A stretch of 64,000 nt of DNA from Planctomycetota bacterium (GCA_003576845.1 QEVJ01000050.1:1-64000), one strand, 5' to 3'. Shown: positions 18,449 to 28,836, counted from the stretch's first letter. Numbers and translations: made by a program. The notes: generated by a model not told the origin, from the sequence alone.

Positions 18449-21400
18449 CTAACGAATCGCAGCGCGCGCTAATGCCCGCCGCGTTGCCGCAGGCGCCTCG
18501 TGCGAGAGCGCGTCGGCCAGAACCGCGTCGGCGCCACGCGGCGACAGCGCCTTCGCCTTCCGCCGCGCCACGAGCGTCGTCGGGCGAATCGCGGCGGTTA
18601 CGACGGCCTCCGGCGCTTGCAGCGGAGCGGCGGGCGCCGGAAGGCGGCCGAAGTTCGACGCGACGATCGCCAGGTCCGCTCGGTCCACGTCGCCGTCGCC
18701 GTCCAAGTCGCCGTCCGTCCACGCGGCGTCGACCAGCTTGCCGAAATTGCGCTGCACAGCGGCGATGTCCGCAAGTCCAACGGCGCCGTCGAGATTTACG
18801 TCGCCGGGCACGGTCAGCGTCAGCGTGCCGTCGATGTACGTGAACGAAAAGCCGCCGTCGCTCGCCGGACCCGACAGATCGAGCAGCGTCGTGCCGGCGG
18901 CCGATGCAAGCGAGTTGAAGTGCATGTCCACGAGCGTCGCCGCGCCCGCCGTGCCCGGTTGCGCCGAGAACGCCGCCAGGTACGCGACGCCGCCGGAGTC
19001 GTCGACGTTTTGCACGAGGCTCCAGCCGGCGGCCTCCAACTCGGCGGCCAGCGTGACTTGCTCGTTGGCGAGGTCGAGCGGACCCGTTTCGTAGTTGACC
19101 CGCAAGGTCACGCCGAACAGGCCGTCGAGGTCGTCGACCGTCACGGGGACGTGCGCCGACGCGCCCGCTTGCGCAAAGACCGCGGCCGGCACGCCGATCG
19201 CCGGATCGACGGCCGCCGGCGAAGGCGCGGGCAAGTTCGGCGGGAGGTCCGGAATCTCGGGCCGCGGCAGGAACACGGCTTTTTGTGCGACGTAAGCCGC
19301 GTCGAGCCCGCTGAGCGAACCCGTGCCCGACGAGTTGCCGATGACGACCGGATCGACGAGCGGGAAGGCGTCGAAGCCCGTGTCGAAGCCGACGACGACC
19401 CGCGAGATGAACGCGGCGTCGAAAGCCGTGTATGCGAAGTTCCCGTCGACGTCGGCGAGGAAGGCGACCTTGTGGAGCGCGGCATCGGCGATCGACGCGA
19501 TCAGCCCACCGTTGACCCGCACGTTTTCGAGCCGCACGATCTGGGCGTCGCCGATGGCTGCGGCGGTGGGGACCGTCGCGGCGATCCGCAGCACGTCGAC
19601 CGGTCCGGCCGAGAGCGCCGTTACGCCCGAAGCGGTCACCCGCGCGCGGCCGGGCTGCGTCAGGTTCGCGGTCACGGTCCAATTCGTCGGGACGCCCGCC
19701 GCCCGCGCGATCGACGAGATGTTCAACAGCGCCGGGTCGTAGACGACGTCCAAGTCGACGCTCAACACGCCCGAACCGTCGCTGAGGCGAACCGGCATTC
19801 CCGTCGACGTATTCGGCACGTGGACTGCTTGCGTCGGGCCGCGGGCAAAGTCGGGCAAGCTCACGACCCGCGCGTTTGCCGACGCCACCGTAAATGTATT
19901 CTCGTAATCGCCGCCGGGCGAAAAGTCGCCGTCGCCGTCGAGCAGATTGCCCGCCGTATCGACGAACCCCGACGCGCGGCTCGACAACCGCACGCGATAG
20001 GTGTCGGCCGCCAGCGGCGCTCCGGTCTTGATGAATGTGAATTGCGTGTAGGCCGCATTCCAAACGAGCGAACCCGCAACCGGACCGACCGCGTCGCCGA
20101 CGAGCGTCGCGTCGGCCGGCTCGACTTCCGCGTCGGGACCGTCGTAGAGATTGACGGAGCTCGCGTCCACCGGGCGGTCGAACGTCACGACGAATCCGGT
20201 GCTCGTCGGCGCGAGGCTGCTGACGAGGAACGTCGGCTCGACGATCACTTGGAACAAGTCCACGCCGACGCCGCCGTCGTCGTCCGTGACGCGAACCTGG
20301 ACCGCCTTCGTGCCGGGCGTGGCGTATTGCAATTCGAGCGTAAACGTGTTGTCGGCGGCGAGCGCGAGCGGCACGAAGCCGCCGCCGTCGCCGTAGTCGA
20401 CTTCGGCGGTCCACGCGTCGTCGCCGGGGTCGTCGAACGAGCCGCCGCGGACGACCGTTGTGCCGGGGTCCGTCGTTACGTCTTCGCCGGCGTCGACGCT
20501 CGGGGCGACGTTGTTTACCGTCACCGCGTGAACCGCCCCGACGTGAACGCCGTCGTCGTCGACCAAACCGTCGTTCCAATCGACGCGCCACTCGGACACC
20601 GTGTCGGCGCCGGAATCGGCGACGGGGCCGACCGCTAGCGAGTACGCCGCTCCTTCGTCGATGGCCGCATCGCCGGCAAGCGCCACGGTCGGAGAAGCAT
20701 TCGCCACGGTGGCAAAGAACGACCGCACGGACGTTTGCCCCGTCGGGTCCGTCAGCCGCACGACGACGTGGTACTGCCCGTCGTCGGCGTAGGTGTGCTG
20801 GCCGTCCAAGGAGCCGAAGCCAATCGCACTTATTGGAGCAAGTGGGTCGAGAGCGATGCTAAGCGTCTTCCAAGTGCCGGGAATATTGAGGGCCAGGATG
20901 TCCTCGATACCCGAGCCGTTAAGATTAGAGCGCTGAATGTGCGTAGCAGTACTCCAATAGAGCTTTGAGTTCGTTGAATCTAGCTCGATATCGAACGCGC
21001 GAACATTCTGAAAGAACGTCCCTATGTTGTCGCCAGATAGGTCGCCGCGACCGAGCAACGGAGTCGTGCGTCCAATGTTGCTGGCCGTGAAATAAAACTG
21101 GGCGTTCGCTGAGTCGAACGCGATGTGGACACTCGAGTAGGTCACATCGAGCTTCTTGAGTTGCTGGTCGTTAGCGCCAGTTCCAGCGTCCATTCGTCGA
21201 ATACTATCGGCGTTTGTGTAGTATACGAGCCCTGACTGCACATCCACCTCAATGTCGTGTGTGTACTGCAAGCCAAGATCAACGATCGTACGTATATTTG
21301 TTCCGTCCAAGTTGGCTACCTGGATCCCGCGTTGATGGTCTCCAAAGTACAATTCACCGCGGGACGGGGATACCGCGAAGCCATAGATATCAGCAGTGGA

Positions 21401-24400
21401 TACTTGCGGCCCTTCAACAATGTATTCCAAGTCACTCCCATCGTAGTTGCTACGCCAAATCATTCCCGAACCATTTCGCGTGCCGTAATAATAAAGCTTT
21501 CGGGCCGTTCTATCGACGTCAATGAATGCTTCATTTCCAACGCCCGCAGGGCGAACGTACACCGCGTGCATGTTTGACCCGTCGAGATTTGCGCGATAAA
21601 CGCTCCCGTCGTTATCGAAGAAAACGGCTCCCTCGCCAGACGTGAGCGACACAGAACCGTTGTCGGGATTTGTGCCGTCGCCCCAGTCGATCGAATAGGT
21701 GTAGTTACCCAAGTCGAAATCGGCGAAGGTTGCCAGGTCGACGGCGACGAGCGGCGTTCCTTCGGTCGCGATCGCGGTCGCGGATAGCTTGGCAAAGACG
21801 ACGTCCCAGCCGCCGGCATGGTTGGCGGCGAGACTTCCTTGCGAGATGGCGGCGAGATAGACGTTTCCCGCGGCGTCGACGGCGGCGCCCCAGGGCAAAT
21901 CGCTGGCCTGCGTGCCGAATTGGAGCACGGATTGCCGCGTGCCGGCGGTGTCGTAGCGGGCAAGAAACAGGTCGTTGACGCCGAGGTTCGGGCGGCCGAA
22001 ATTCCCCGCAGTGAACCCAGCGACGATGACGTTGCCCTCGGCGTCAACCGCCAGGCCGCGCTGCTGATCGGCGGCGCTGGTTCCGTCTTGAACCGCCCAG
22101 AGCAGTGTCCCTTGCGGGTCGAACTTGTGGACGTGAAAGTCGCTTCCGCCGCGGTTGGGTCCTGCGAGACTGCCGCTAGTCGTGCCGGTGGTGTACACGT
22201 TTCCGTTGGCATCGAGCCGGACGTTGTGCCCGATTTCGTCCGCGCTCGTGCCGAGTTGTCGGGTCCAGACGCGATTTCCCTCGCGGTCGTAGCGGGCGAC
22301 GAACGCATCGAGCGCGCCGGCATTCTGCGCGGCGAGATCGCCGTTGGTCACGCCGCCGCCGTAGACATTTCCCGCCGCATCGACCGCAACGGACAAGAAG
22401 CTATCGTTGTCGCCGGTCGTGCCGAGGATTCTGGTCCAGAGCAAGTTTCCATCGGTATCGTATTTCGCGATGTAACCATCCGTGCCGGCAAGGTTCGTTC
22501 CTCCCAAGTCGCCGTTCGTGCCGCCGACGATGTATGCGTTGCCGTCCGCGTCGAGCGCCAAGCCGCGGTTCACGTCGAGGGCGGGAGAGCCTAATTGCTG
22601 GGACCAGATGAGTTGGCCGTCGGCGGTGTACTTGCTCAGGAAAGCGTCGGTCTGGCCCGCGTTTGGCCCGCCGAGGCTGCCGATCGTGTCGCCGGACACA
22701 AACACGTTCCCGTCGGCGTCGACGGCCACGCCGCGGGCCACGTCGCCTTCGGGCGTGCCGAACTGGATCGTCCATAGGCGATTGCCGGCAGGATCGATCT
22801 TGCCCAGGATCACGTCGTTCGAGCCGAGATTCGCCACCACGAGATCGCCCTGCGTGTAGCCGGCGAAGTACGAGTTGCCCGCCGCGTCGATTGCCATCGC
22901 GCGGCCTTCCTCGTTTGCGGACGTGCCGAACTGCTGGATCCAACCGGCGTTTATCTGGGGGTTGAGCGTCACGGTCGGCGGCCCGCTGCGGACGGTGACG
23001 GTAAACGAGTCCGTTCCGACGCCGCCGTCGTCGTCGGCAACGCGGACTGTCACGGTGTGCGATCCGGGCGCCGGGTAATCGTGATTCAGGGTAAACTGCT
23101 TGTTGGCGGCCAGCGCGAGCGGTGCGAAACCGGCCCCGTCGCCGTAATCGACTTCGGCCGTCCACGTGTCGCTGCCCGGATCGGCAAACGTGCCCGTGCG
23201 CGTCAAGGCCGCGCCGGCGTCGATCGTCGTGGCGTTTCCCGCGTCGACGATCGGGGCCACGTTGGCGACGCTTACCGATTGCGTCGCTGCGAGATGCGAG
23301 CCGTCCTCGTCGACGAGCGTCACTTGAACGAGCCGTTCCTCGGGACCGTCGGCGAACACGTGCGCGATCGTTCCCGGCGGCGATGTGAACACGTCGATGG
23401 GCGAGCCGTCGTTCCAGTCGATGCGCCACTGGCTGACCGTGTCCGATCCCGGGTCTACGACTGCGCCAAGCGTGAGTTGATACGCCGTCCCTTCGTTGAC
23501 GTTCGCCGCGCCGGAAACAGCGAGCGTCGGCGCTACGTTGCCGACGGTCACCTGGAAGGGACGCGAACTCGAAGCGCCGGAGGGATCGGTCACCCTCAGG
23601 GTCGCCGTGTACACGCCGTCGTCCGCATAGGTGTGCGAACCGCCGGCGACGCCGCGAAGGATCGCGCCCGCGCTTACGTCCGAAACGTACAACAGCGAGT
23701 CGGCGATCGCCGGACCGGTCTCGCCCGGCAGGACCAGCGTGATGTCGTCGATGCCGAAACCGTCCGTGGTCGTTTGATTGCGAAGGACCGTGAAGCGGAT
23801 GAACGGATTGCTCGGATCGACCAGGCCGTAGTAAGCGACGCTGCCGTCGTTGTTGTTGCCGGGCGTCGGACTGGCCATCGTGGGCAGTAAGCGGCGGATC
23901 GTCGTCGATCCGTCGGCGAGCACGAACTCGACGGTGATATTTCCTGGATTTTCGGCGTCGGTCACGTAGAAGCCGACGCCGATCTGCGGCTGTGCGAAGT
24001 CGATCGAGAACACGGGACCGATCGGCCCCGCGTCGACGAACAGCATTTTGTCGCCGGTCGTCGGAAACGCGCCGTTGAGCGTGCCGGTCGGCTGCGCGCG
24101 AATCGACTGCCCGGCGGAGAGGACCGCGGTTTGCCCGCCGAGATTCAAGAACCTCGGGATTAGGATCGTGCCGGTCGGCAGATTCTCGAACGACTCGGTC
24201 GCCGTGCCGTTCGCGGCCAATCCCACGAGCGCGTTGCGCGCGCTGTCGGCGTTGGGATGGGGAATTCGGCTGGCCGTGCCGCCGCCCGAGAGATTCGTGC
24301 GATTGAGGTCTTCGCCGAATGTCTCGCCGCGGCGGACGTCGCCGGCCGTCGCGGGCGATCCGTCGCCCCAGTCGATCGTGTACGCATACTCGCCGCCGTC

Positions 24401-27400
24401 ACGGTCGATGAACGTTGCGATCTCGGCGATCGCGAGCGGCAGGCCCTCGGTCGCGGTGCGGTCGTCGATTGCCGACAACACGGGCGGCACGCCCGTTACC
24501 GTCACTTGAAAACTTGCGGACCCGAGTCCGCCCTCGTCGTCGCGGACGCGCACCGTGACCGTAAACGTTCCGGTGGCGAGGTAGACGTGCACTGCGTCGA
24601 GCGAGCCTTGCGTGGCCACGCCGGGGGCGCCGGGGACGTCGATCGTCGGTACGCCGGCGTCGAGCGGCGATCCGTCGCCCCAGTCGATCGTGTACATAAA
24701 CGTTTCCGAGCTTGGCGGCGAAACGCTCGTGCTCGAAAATCCCGGATCTGAAAACGTGGCGATGTCGGAGATCGACAGCGCGATGCCTTGGAGGGCGGCT
24801 TGATTGCCGACGGCCGTCACTTGCGGGGCGACGTTGGTGATGGACACGGTGCGGAGTTGCGTGCTCGAACCCGCATCGTCGTCGACGAGCGTGACGACGA
24901 TTCCGTAGGAACCGCCGTCGGCATAACGATGCGACGCCTGAAACTCGCCGGTCGTGGGCACGCCCGGACCGCCGGGCGTAACGGTCACGACGGGCAGAAC
25001 GACCGGCAGCGTGCCGTCGCCCCAGTTGATCCAATAGGAGAACGTCTCCCGCGTCGGGCCGTTGGGGTGCGTGGGATTGTCGTAGCCGGGGTCTAAGACG
25101 GTTGCGGAGAGCGTCACGAGGCTTCCTTCCGAAGCGGCGGAGGGCGTGTTCAAGATGACCGCGGGCGCGATGTTCGTCACGTTCACGGGGAACTGGGTCG
25201 AACGGGTGCCGCCGTCGTCGTCGGTCACCGTCACGCTGACCGTGTAGACGCCGTTGTCGGCGTAATGATGCGTCGCCGGAATGATTCCTTGCGTCGCGAC
25301 TCCGGGCGAACCGGCGACGGTTACGGTCGCCGCGCCGCTCGACGGAGCGGAGTTGTCGCCCCAATCGACTTGATACGTGAACGTCTCCGTCGTCGCGCCG
25401 CCGGGCATAGACGGGTTGTCGAAGCCCGGATCGGTAAATGCGATTCCGGCCAGCGAGTAGAGCGCGCCTTCGGCCGCCTGTTGGAAACCGATCGAGCCGA
25501 ACACGGGCGCGGCGTTGCCGACGCCGAACGTCGTGCCTCCCGTCGCCGTGCGTTCCGGCGACTGCTGGTCGACGAGCGTGAGCGACACCGAGTACGAACC
25601 GTTGTCGGCGTAGACGTGCGTCGGCCGGACGCTGGACGTTGCCGCGCCGAGCGCGATTTGTTCGAGGCTGCCGTCGCCCCAGTCGATGGTGAGCGTGTGC
25701 GCGTGGCCGTAGTTCTGGAACGTGACGTCGAAGGCGCTTGCCTGGCCTTCCGGCGCTGCCGCGACGTTCGCGACGGCAAGCGCCAGGTCGTTGAACTGTC
25801 CGCCGAACAAGACGTAACCGCGGCCCGCGTTCGAGCGTCCCGCGGGATCGGCGTAGTATGCGCCGACGATCACGTCGTCAAAACCATCGCCGTTCACGTC
25901 GCCCGCGCCGGCGACGGACGAGCCCGCCAGATCGTTGGCCGCCGCGCCTTGGATGGTCAGGCCATTGAGGCCGTCGACGGTTTCGAGGCTTTGCTCGGCG
26001 GCAAAACCGCCGGCCTTGCCGAAGACGAGATAAGCCTCGCCGGCGTCGGTGCGGCCGAGCGGATCGCCGCGGACCGCGCCGAGGATGAGGTCGTCGAAGC
26101 CGTCGCCATTCACGTCGCCCGCGCCGTCGACCGAACGTCCCGCGCGATCGGCCGGGTCGATGCCGACGAGCGCGAACCCGTTCGTCCCATTCAGGCTCGA
26201 AAGCTCCATCTGGGCGGGAAACGCGCCGCCGTGTCCGAACACGACGTAAACCTCGCCGACGCGGACCTCTCCCGGCTCGGAATGGTCCCACGCGCCGATG
26301 ATCAGGTCGTCGTAGCCGTCGCCGTTGATGTCGCCGCCGCGACCGACGGCTCGGCCCGCGGCGTCGCTCGCCGCGATGCCGTTGAGGGCGAAGCCATTCG
26401 CGCCGTCGAGGCTGCTGAGGTTGAGTTGGGGCGCAAATCCGCTCGCTTTGCCGAACACGACGTAGGCCCGGCCCGCCTGATCGCGTCCGCCGGGGTCGGC
26501 GCGATAGGCGCCGATCAGGATGTCGTCGAAGCCGTCTCCGTTGACGTCGCCGGCGCTCGACAGCGACGCGCCGGCATAGTCGCCGATCGCCGCGCCGTTG
26601 ATGACGAAGCCGTTGGCGCCGGTGAGCGACGCCAGCGTAACGAGCGTGCCGAAGCCGGTCGTCCGCCCAAACACGACGTAAGCCTGGCCGCTACGAACGT
26701 TGCCGTTCGGGCTTGCCTCGGGCGCACCGACGAGCACGTCGCCGATGCCGTCGCCATTCACGTCGCCCGCGGCGCTCACGGCCCAGCCGGCCTTGTCGAA
26801 GGCCGCCGCGCCGCGAATCTGAAACCCGACGGAAGACCCCATCGAGGCGAGGTCGATCACCGACGGGAACGCCGTGGTGCGGCCGAAGACGACGTAGGCT
26901 TGTCCCACCTGGTCGAGCCCTGCGGTCTGGGCCGTGTCGAACGAGCCGAGGATCAGATCGTCGACGCCGTCGCCGTTGACGTCGCCGGCCGTGCGGACGG
27001 AAAAGCCGGAGCGGTCGAACGCTTCCGCGCCGCGAATGCGAAAGCCGTTGGTTCCATTGAGCGCGGCGGCGTCGACGCTGGCGGGAATTCCGCTCGCCGC
27101 GCCGAACACGACGTAGGTCTCTCCCGATTGCGTGCGTCCGGCGATCGTGGCATTGTGCGCGCCGACGACGACGTCGGCGAAGCCATCGTTGTTGACATCG
27201 CCCGCCGGACCGACGGAATACCCGGCGAAAGCGTTGGCCGCGGCGCCGTCGATGGCGAAGCCGAGATTGCCGAGATTGGCAAGGTCGATCGTGGGGCCGA
27301 CGACGGCCAGCAATTGCCGACTCTCAAGGTGTTCGAGCGAGAGCCGAGTCCTTCGTAGCTCCGAATGTGAATGCAACCTTGTCCTGCGTGTCCTGCGTTG

Positions 27401-27418
27401 CGTCGTGGCGAGGTCCAT
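18449..27418 (-). CDS. Giant FG-GAP / PKD / SBBP beta-propeller / dockerin surface protein
   Basis: The 2989-residue protein opens with a basic segment and an LEPR-XLL-like export motif (LEHLESRQLLAVV). In order it carries seven FG-GAP repeats (about 45-530, each with a calcium-type DVNGDGxDD loop), several PKD domains (IDWGDGS ... HTYADDGVY), an SBBP-type propeller (about 1490-1885, repeats of VDAAGNVYxxG), a YWTD/LDL-receptor-like propeller (about 1910-2200), more PKD/Cadherin-like domains, a cohesin-like region and a dockerin pair (GDVNLDGAVGLADIAAVQ, GDLDGDGDVDRADLAIVASNFG). A 60-residue tail follows. Two of the PKD domains are interrupted by other domains. It is a likely cell-surface adhesin or binding scaffold, about 300 kDa, with no catalytic site seen. 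Confidence 0.88.
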   Translation of the reverse strand: MDLATTQRRTRRTRLHSHSELRRTRLSLEHLESRQLLAVVGPTIDLANLGNLGFAIDGAAANAFAGYSVGPAGDVNNDGFADVVVGAHNATIAGRTQSGETYVVFGAASGIPASVDAAALNGTNGFRIRGAEAFDRSGFSVRTAGDVNGDGVDDLILGSFDTAQTAGLDQVGQAYVVFGRTTAFPSVIDLASMGSSVGFQIRGAAAFDKAGWAVSAAGDVNGDGIGDVLVGAPEASPNGNVRSGQAYVVFGRTTGFGTLVTLASLTGANGFVINGAAIGDYAGASLSSAGDVNGDGFDDILIGAYRADPGGRDQAGRAYVVFGKASGFAPQLNLSSLDGANGFALNGIAASDAAGRAVGRGGDINGDGYDDLIIGAWDHSEPGEVRVGEVYVVFGHGGAFPAQMELSSLNGTNGFALVGIDPADRAGRSVDGAGDVNGDGFDDLILGAVRGDPLGRTDAGEAYLVFGKAGGFAAEQSLETVDGLNGLTIQGAAANDLAGSSVAGAGDVNGDGFDDVIVGAYYADPAGRSNAGRGYVLFGGQFNDLALAVANVAAAPEGQASAFDVTFQNYGHAHTLTIDWGDGSLEQIALGAATSSVRPTHVYADNGSYSVSLTLVDQQSPERTATGGTTFGVGNAAPVFGSIGFQQAAEGALYSLAGIAFTDPGFDNPSMPGGATTETFTYQVDWGDNSAPSSGAATVTVAGSPGVATQGIIPATHHYADNGVYTVSVTVTDDDGGTRSTQFPVNVTNIAPAVILNTPSAASEGSLVTLSATVLDPGYDNPTHPNGPTRETFSYWINWGDGTLPVVLPVVTVTPGGPGVPTTGEFQASHRYADGGSYGIVVTLVDDDAGSSTQLRTVSITNVAPQVTAVGNQAALQGIALSISDIATFSDPGFSSTSVSPPSSETFMYTIDWGDGSPLDAGVPTIDVPGAPGVATQGSLDAVHVYLATGTFTVTVRVRDDEGGLGSASFQVTVTGVPPVLSAIDDRTATEGLPLAIAEIATFIDRDGGEYAYTIDWGDGSPATAGDVRRGETFGEDLNRTNLSGGGTASRIPHPNADSARNALVGLAANGTATESFENLPTGTILIPRFLNLGGQTAVLSAGQSIRAQPTGTLNGAFPTTGDKMLFVDAGPIGPVFSIDFAQPQIGVGFYVTDAENPGNITVEFVLADGSTTIRRLLPTMASPTPGNNNDGSVAYYGLVDPSNPFIRFTVLRNQTTTDGFGIDDITLVLPGETGPAIADSLLYVSDVSAGAILRGVAGGSHTYADDGVYTATLRVTDPSGASSSRPFQVTVGNVAPTLAVSGAANVNEGTAYQLTLGAVVDPGSDTVSQWRIDWNDGSPIDVFTSPPGTIAHVFADGPEERLVQVTLVDEDGSHLAATQSVSVANVAPIVDAGNATTIDAGAALTRTGTFADPGSDTWTAEVDYGDGAGFAPLALAANKQFTLNHDYPAPGSHTVTVRVADDDGGVGTDSFTVTVRSGPPTVTLNPQINAGWIQQFGTSANEEGRAMAIDAAGNSYFAGYTQGDLVVANLGSNDVILGKIDPAGNRLWTIQFGTPEGDVARGVAVDADGNVFVSGDTIGSLGGPNAGQTDAFLSKYTADGQLIWSQQLGSPALDVNRGLALDADGNAYIVGGTNGDLGGTNLAGTDGYIAKYDTDGNLLWTRILGTTGDNDSFLSVAVDAAGNVYGGGVTNGDLAAQNAGALDAFVARYDREGNRVWTRQLGTSADEIGHNVRLDANGNVYTTGTTSGSLAGPNRGGSDFHVHKFDPQGTLLWAVQDGTSAADQQRGLAVDAEGNVIVAGFTAGNFGRPNLGVNDLFLARYDTAGTRQSVLQFGTQASDLPWGAAVDAAGNVYLAAISQGSLAANHAGGWDVVFAKLSATAIATEGTPLVAVDLATFADFDLGNYTYSIDWGDGTNPDNGSVSLTSGEGAVFFDNDGSVYRANLDGSNMHAVYVRPAGVGNEAFIDVDRTARKLYYYGTRNGSGMIWRSNYDGSDLEYIVEGPQVSTADIYGFAVSPSRGELYFGDHQRGIQVANLDGTNIRTIVDLGLQYTHDIEVDVQSGLVYYTNADSIRRMDAGTGANDQQLKKLDVTYSSVHIAFDSANAQFYFTASNIGRTTPLLGRGDLSGDNIGTFFQNVRAFDIELDSTNSKLYWSTATHIQRSNLNGSGIEDILALNIPGTWKTLSIALDPLAPISAIGFGSLDGQHTYADDGQYHVVVRLTDPTGQTSVRSFFATVANASPTVALAGDAAIDEGAAYSLAVGPVADSGADTVSEWRVDWNDGLVDDDGVHVGAVHAVTVNNVAPSVDAGEDVTTDPGTTVVRGGSFDDPGDDAWTAEVDYGDGGGFVPLALAADNTFTLELQYATPGTKAVQVRVTDDDGGVGVDLFQVIVEPTFLVSSLAPTSTGFVVTFDRPVDASSVNLYDGPDAEVEPADATLVGDAVGPVAGSLVWNAAYTQFTFIKTGAPLAADTYRVRLSSRASGFVDTAGNLLDGDGDFSPGGDYENTFTVASANARVVSLPDFARGPTQAVHVPNTSTGMPVRLSDGSGVLSVDLDVVYDPALLNISSIARAAGVPTNWTVTANLTQPGRARVTASGVTALSAGPVDVLRIAATVPTAAAIGDAQIVRLENVRVNGGLIASIADAALHKVAFLADVDGNFAYTAFDAAFISRVVVGFDTGFDAFPLVDPVVIGNSSGTGSLSGLDAAYVAQKAVFLPRPEIPDLPPNLPAPSPAAVDPAIGVPAAVFAQAGASAHVPVTVDDLDGLFGVTLRVNYETGPLDLANEQVTLAAELEAAGWSLVQNVDDSGGVAYLAAFSAQPGTAGAATLVDMHFNSLASAAGTTLLDLSGPASDGGFSFTYIDGTLTLTVPGDVNLDGAVGLADIAAVQRNFGKLVDAAWTDGDLDGDGDVDRADLAIVASNFGRLPAPAAPLQAPEAVVTAAIRPTTLVARRKAKALSPRGADAVLADALSHEAPAATRRALARAAIR

Positions 27419-27496
27419 GATGTCCGCCTTTCATATCCAGAGTTCAACGTTCGGAGTTTCCTTGCGCAGTCCCGCGAAACCCGACTGCGGCCGCGC

Positions 27497-28618
27497 TTAA
27501 CTCGCGCCGCCCGAGTCGAGATCGATAATCCGCTGGATTTCATCCGTCTTGAATCCCAGCGCCATGGGCCGCCTTACGTTGGGCAGCACCACGACGTCGT
27601 ACAGTTCCGCGACGATCCCATCGAGCCGCAGCCAGTGGACGAGGTCGCCGGAATTCAGGTTGACGATGGCGATGCCGCACCAGGCTTCGGCGTCGCGGGC
27701 TGCGAGCGCGTCTTGTAGCGCGAGTTTTGCAAACGTCTCGCTCGCCCGCAGCTTCGACAGCCCGACGACGGCATATCCGTCGCACAGCGCGAGACCGCGC
27801 GCATATCCCGGACAAAACGTTACGCGCTGAAACTCACTCGTTTGCGCGCCGCCGTCGCGCGGAGCGTCGCTTGACTTAACGCGCGCGCTCACGTCGATGT
27901 ACCCAAGAAAACCCGTGCCGCTGTCGAGCAGCCATAGCTTGTCGTCGGCGAGGCGCGGCGAATGCGGCATCGACAGGCCGCCGGCCACGGTCTCGTTCGT
28001 CGCGATATCGAGAACGCAGCCGCCGTCGCGCGAGCGGTCGCGCCACCCGCCGGCCATGTCGCTGCGACTGCACAGCGTCGCGAATCGCGGCGCGCCGTCG
28101 TGCATCGCCAAGCCGTTGAGATGACAGCGATCCTCGGCCGCCAATCGCGAGATAAACGGCGGCCGCCACAGGGGCGTGAAGCTGTAGCGCTCGCTTACCG
28201 TGGCGACGCAACTGAAGAGCGCGTTGGCGAACACCGCGTGGCCGGTTGCGTCGACGGCGATGTCGTGGGCGTCGACGTCGCCGGTCGTGTAGCCGACGCG
28301 GGGGACGTAGAGGCGGTCGTAGCCTTCGTGGGTTTGGCCCGGTTCGAGGGCGTTCTCGAACCGCCAGATCTGATAGAGCGAGGTCATCCAGAGGGTTTGG
28401 TCGTCGCCCCAGAGGCCCATTGCTCGATTGAAGGTCCGCTCGAAGACGGAGAGCCGTCCGTCCGGTTGCAGGCCAACGAGAAAGAGCTTGCCCGTTTGGT
28501 AGGTCGTCAGCGCCAAGCTCACCCGCTGCTCGGCGAGCCAGGCGGCGAAGTGCCGCGACGCCGTTAGCGACACGGCGGGCGTGCCAGGGGCGTCGGGCGA
28601 CGGGGCCGCTTGCGACAT
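27497..28618 (-). CDS. TIGR03032/DUF4915 family protein
   Basis: The 373-residue protein has the hallmark start of the family: FAAWLAEQRVSLALTTYQTGKLFLVG, then FNRAMGLWGDDQTLWMTSLYQIWRFEN, DAHDIAVDATGHAVFANALFSCVATV, WRPPFISRLAAEDRCHLNGLAM and a C-terminal segment HWLRLDGIVAELYDVVVLP. The family is cytoplasmic, predicted to fold as a beta-propeller, and is widespread in Planctomycetota and Cyanobacteria without an assigned reaction. It lies 78 bases upstream of the giant surface gene on the same strand, but co-function is only a guess. The start at 28618 matches the family N-terminus after a short Ala/Pro lead. Confidence 0.88.
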   Translation of the reverse strand: MSQAAPSPDAPGTPAVSLTASRHFAAWLAEQRVSLALTTYQTGKLFLVGLQPDGRLSVFERTFNRAMGLWGDDQTLWMTSLYQIWRFENALEPGQTHEGYDRLYVPRVGYTTGDVDAHDIAVDATGHAVFANALFSCVATVSERYSFTPLWRPPFISRLAAEDRCHLNGLAMHDGAPRFATLCSRSDMAGGWRDRSRDGGCVLDIATNETVAGGLSMPHSPRLADDKLWLLDSGTGFLGYIDVSARVKSSDAPRDGGAQTSEFQRVTFCPGYARGLALCDGYAVVGLSKLRASETFAKLALQDALAARDAEAWCGIAIVNLNSGDLVHWLRLDGIVAELYDVVVLPNVRRPMALGFKTDEIQRIIDLDSGGAS

Positions 28619-28836
28619 GGAGGCGTCCCTTCGTTCGCGACGCGGCAGCGGCCAAACGGCGCAGGGGAGCTGCCGAACTCGCGATCGTATGTGTCAACGT
28701 ATTGGCGTTACCCGAATTCCATCGCTGCGTACAATGTCTGAGGAGATCGACAGCCTACCAGCGGGGAGTGTGGCCGTCAACAAAGTCAAGACGCGGGGGA
28801 GAACTTTGTTCGGGGGCACGGTCGCGGCGTCACCGT

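Noticed and set aside
18500-20638. 712-codon open frame antisense to the giant FG-GAP gene
   Set aside because: It is Arg/Val/Asp-rich with no domain and arises from strong codon bias on the opposite strand; similar antisense frames lie at 13850-16066, 16172-18412 and 25265-27358.
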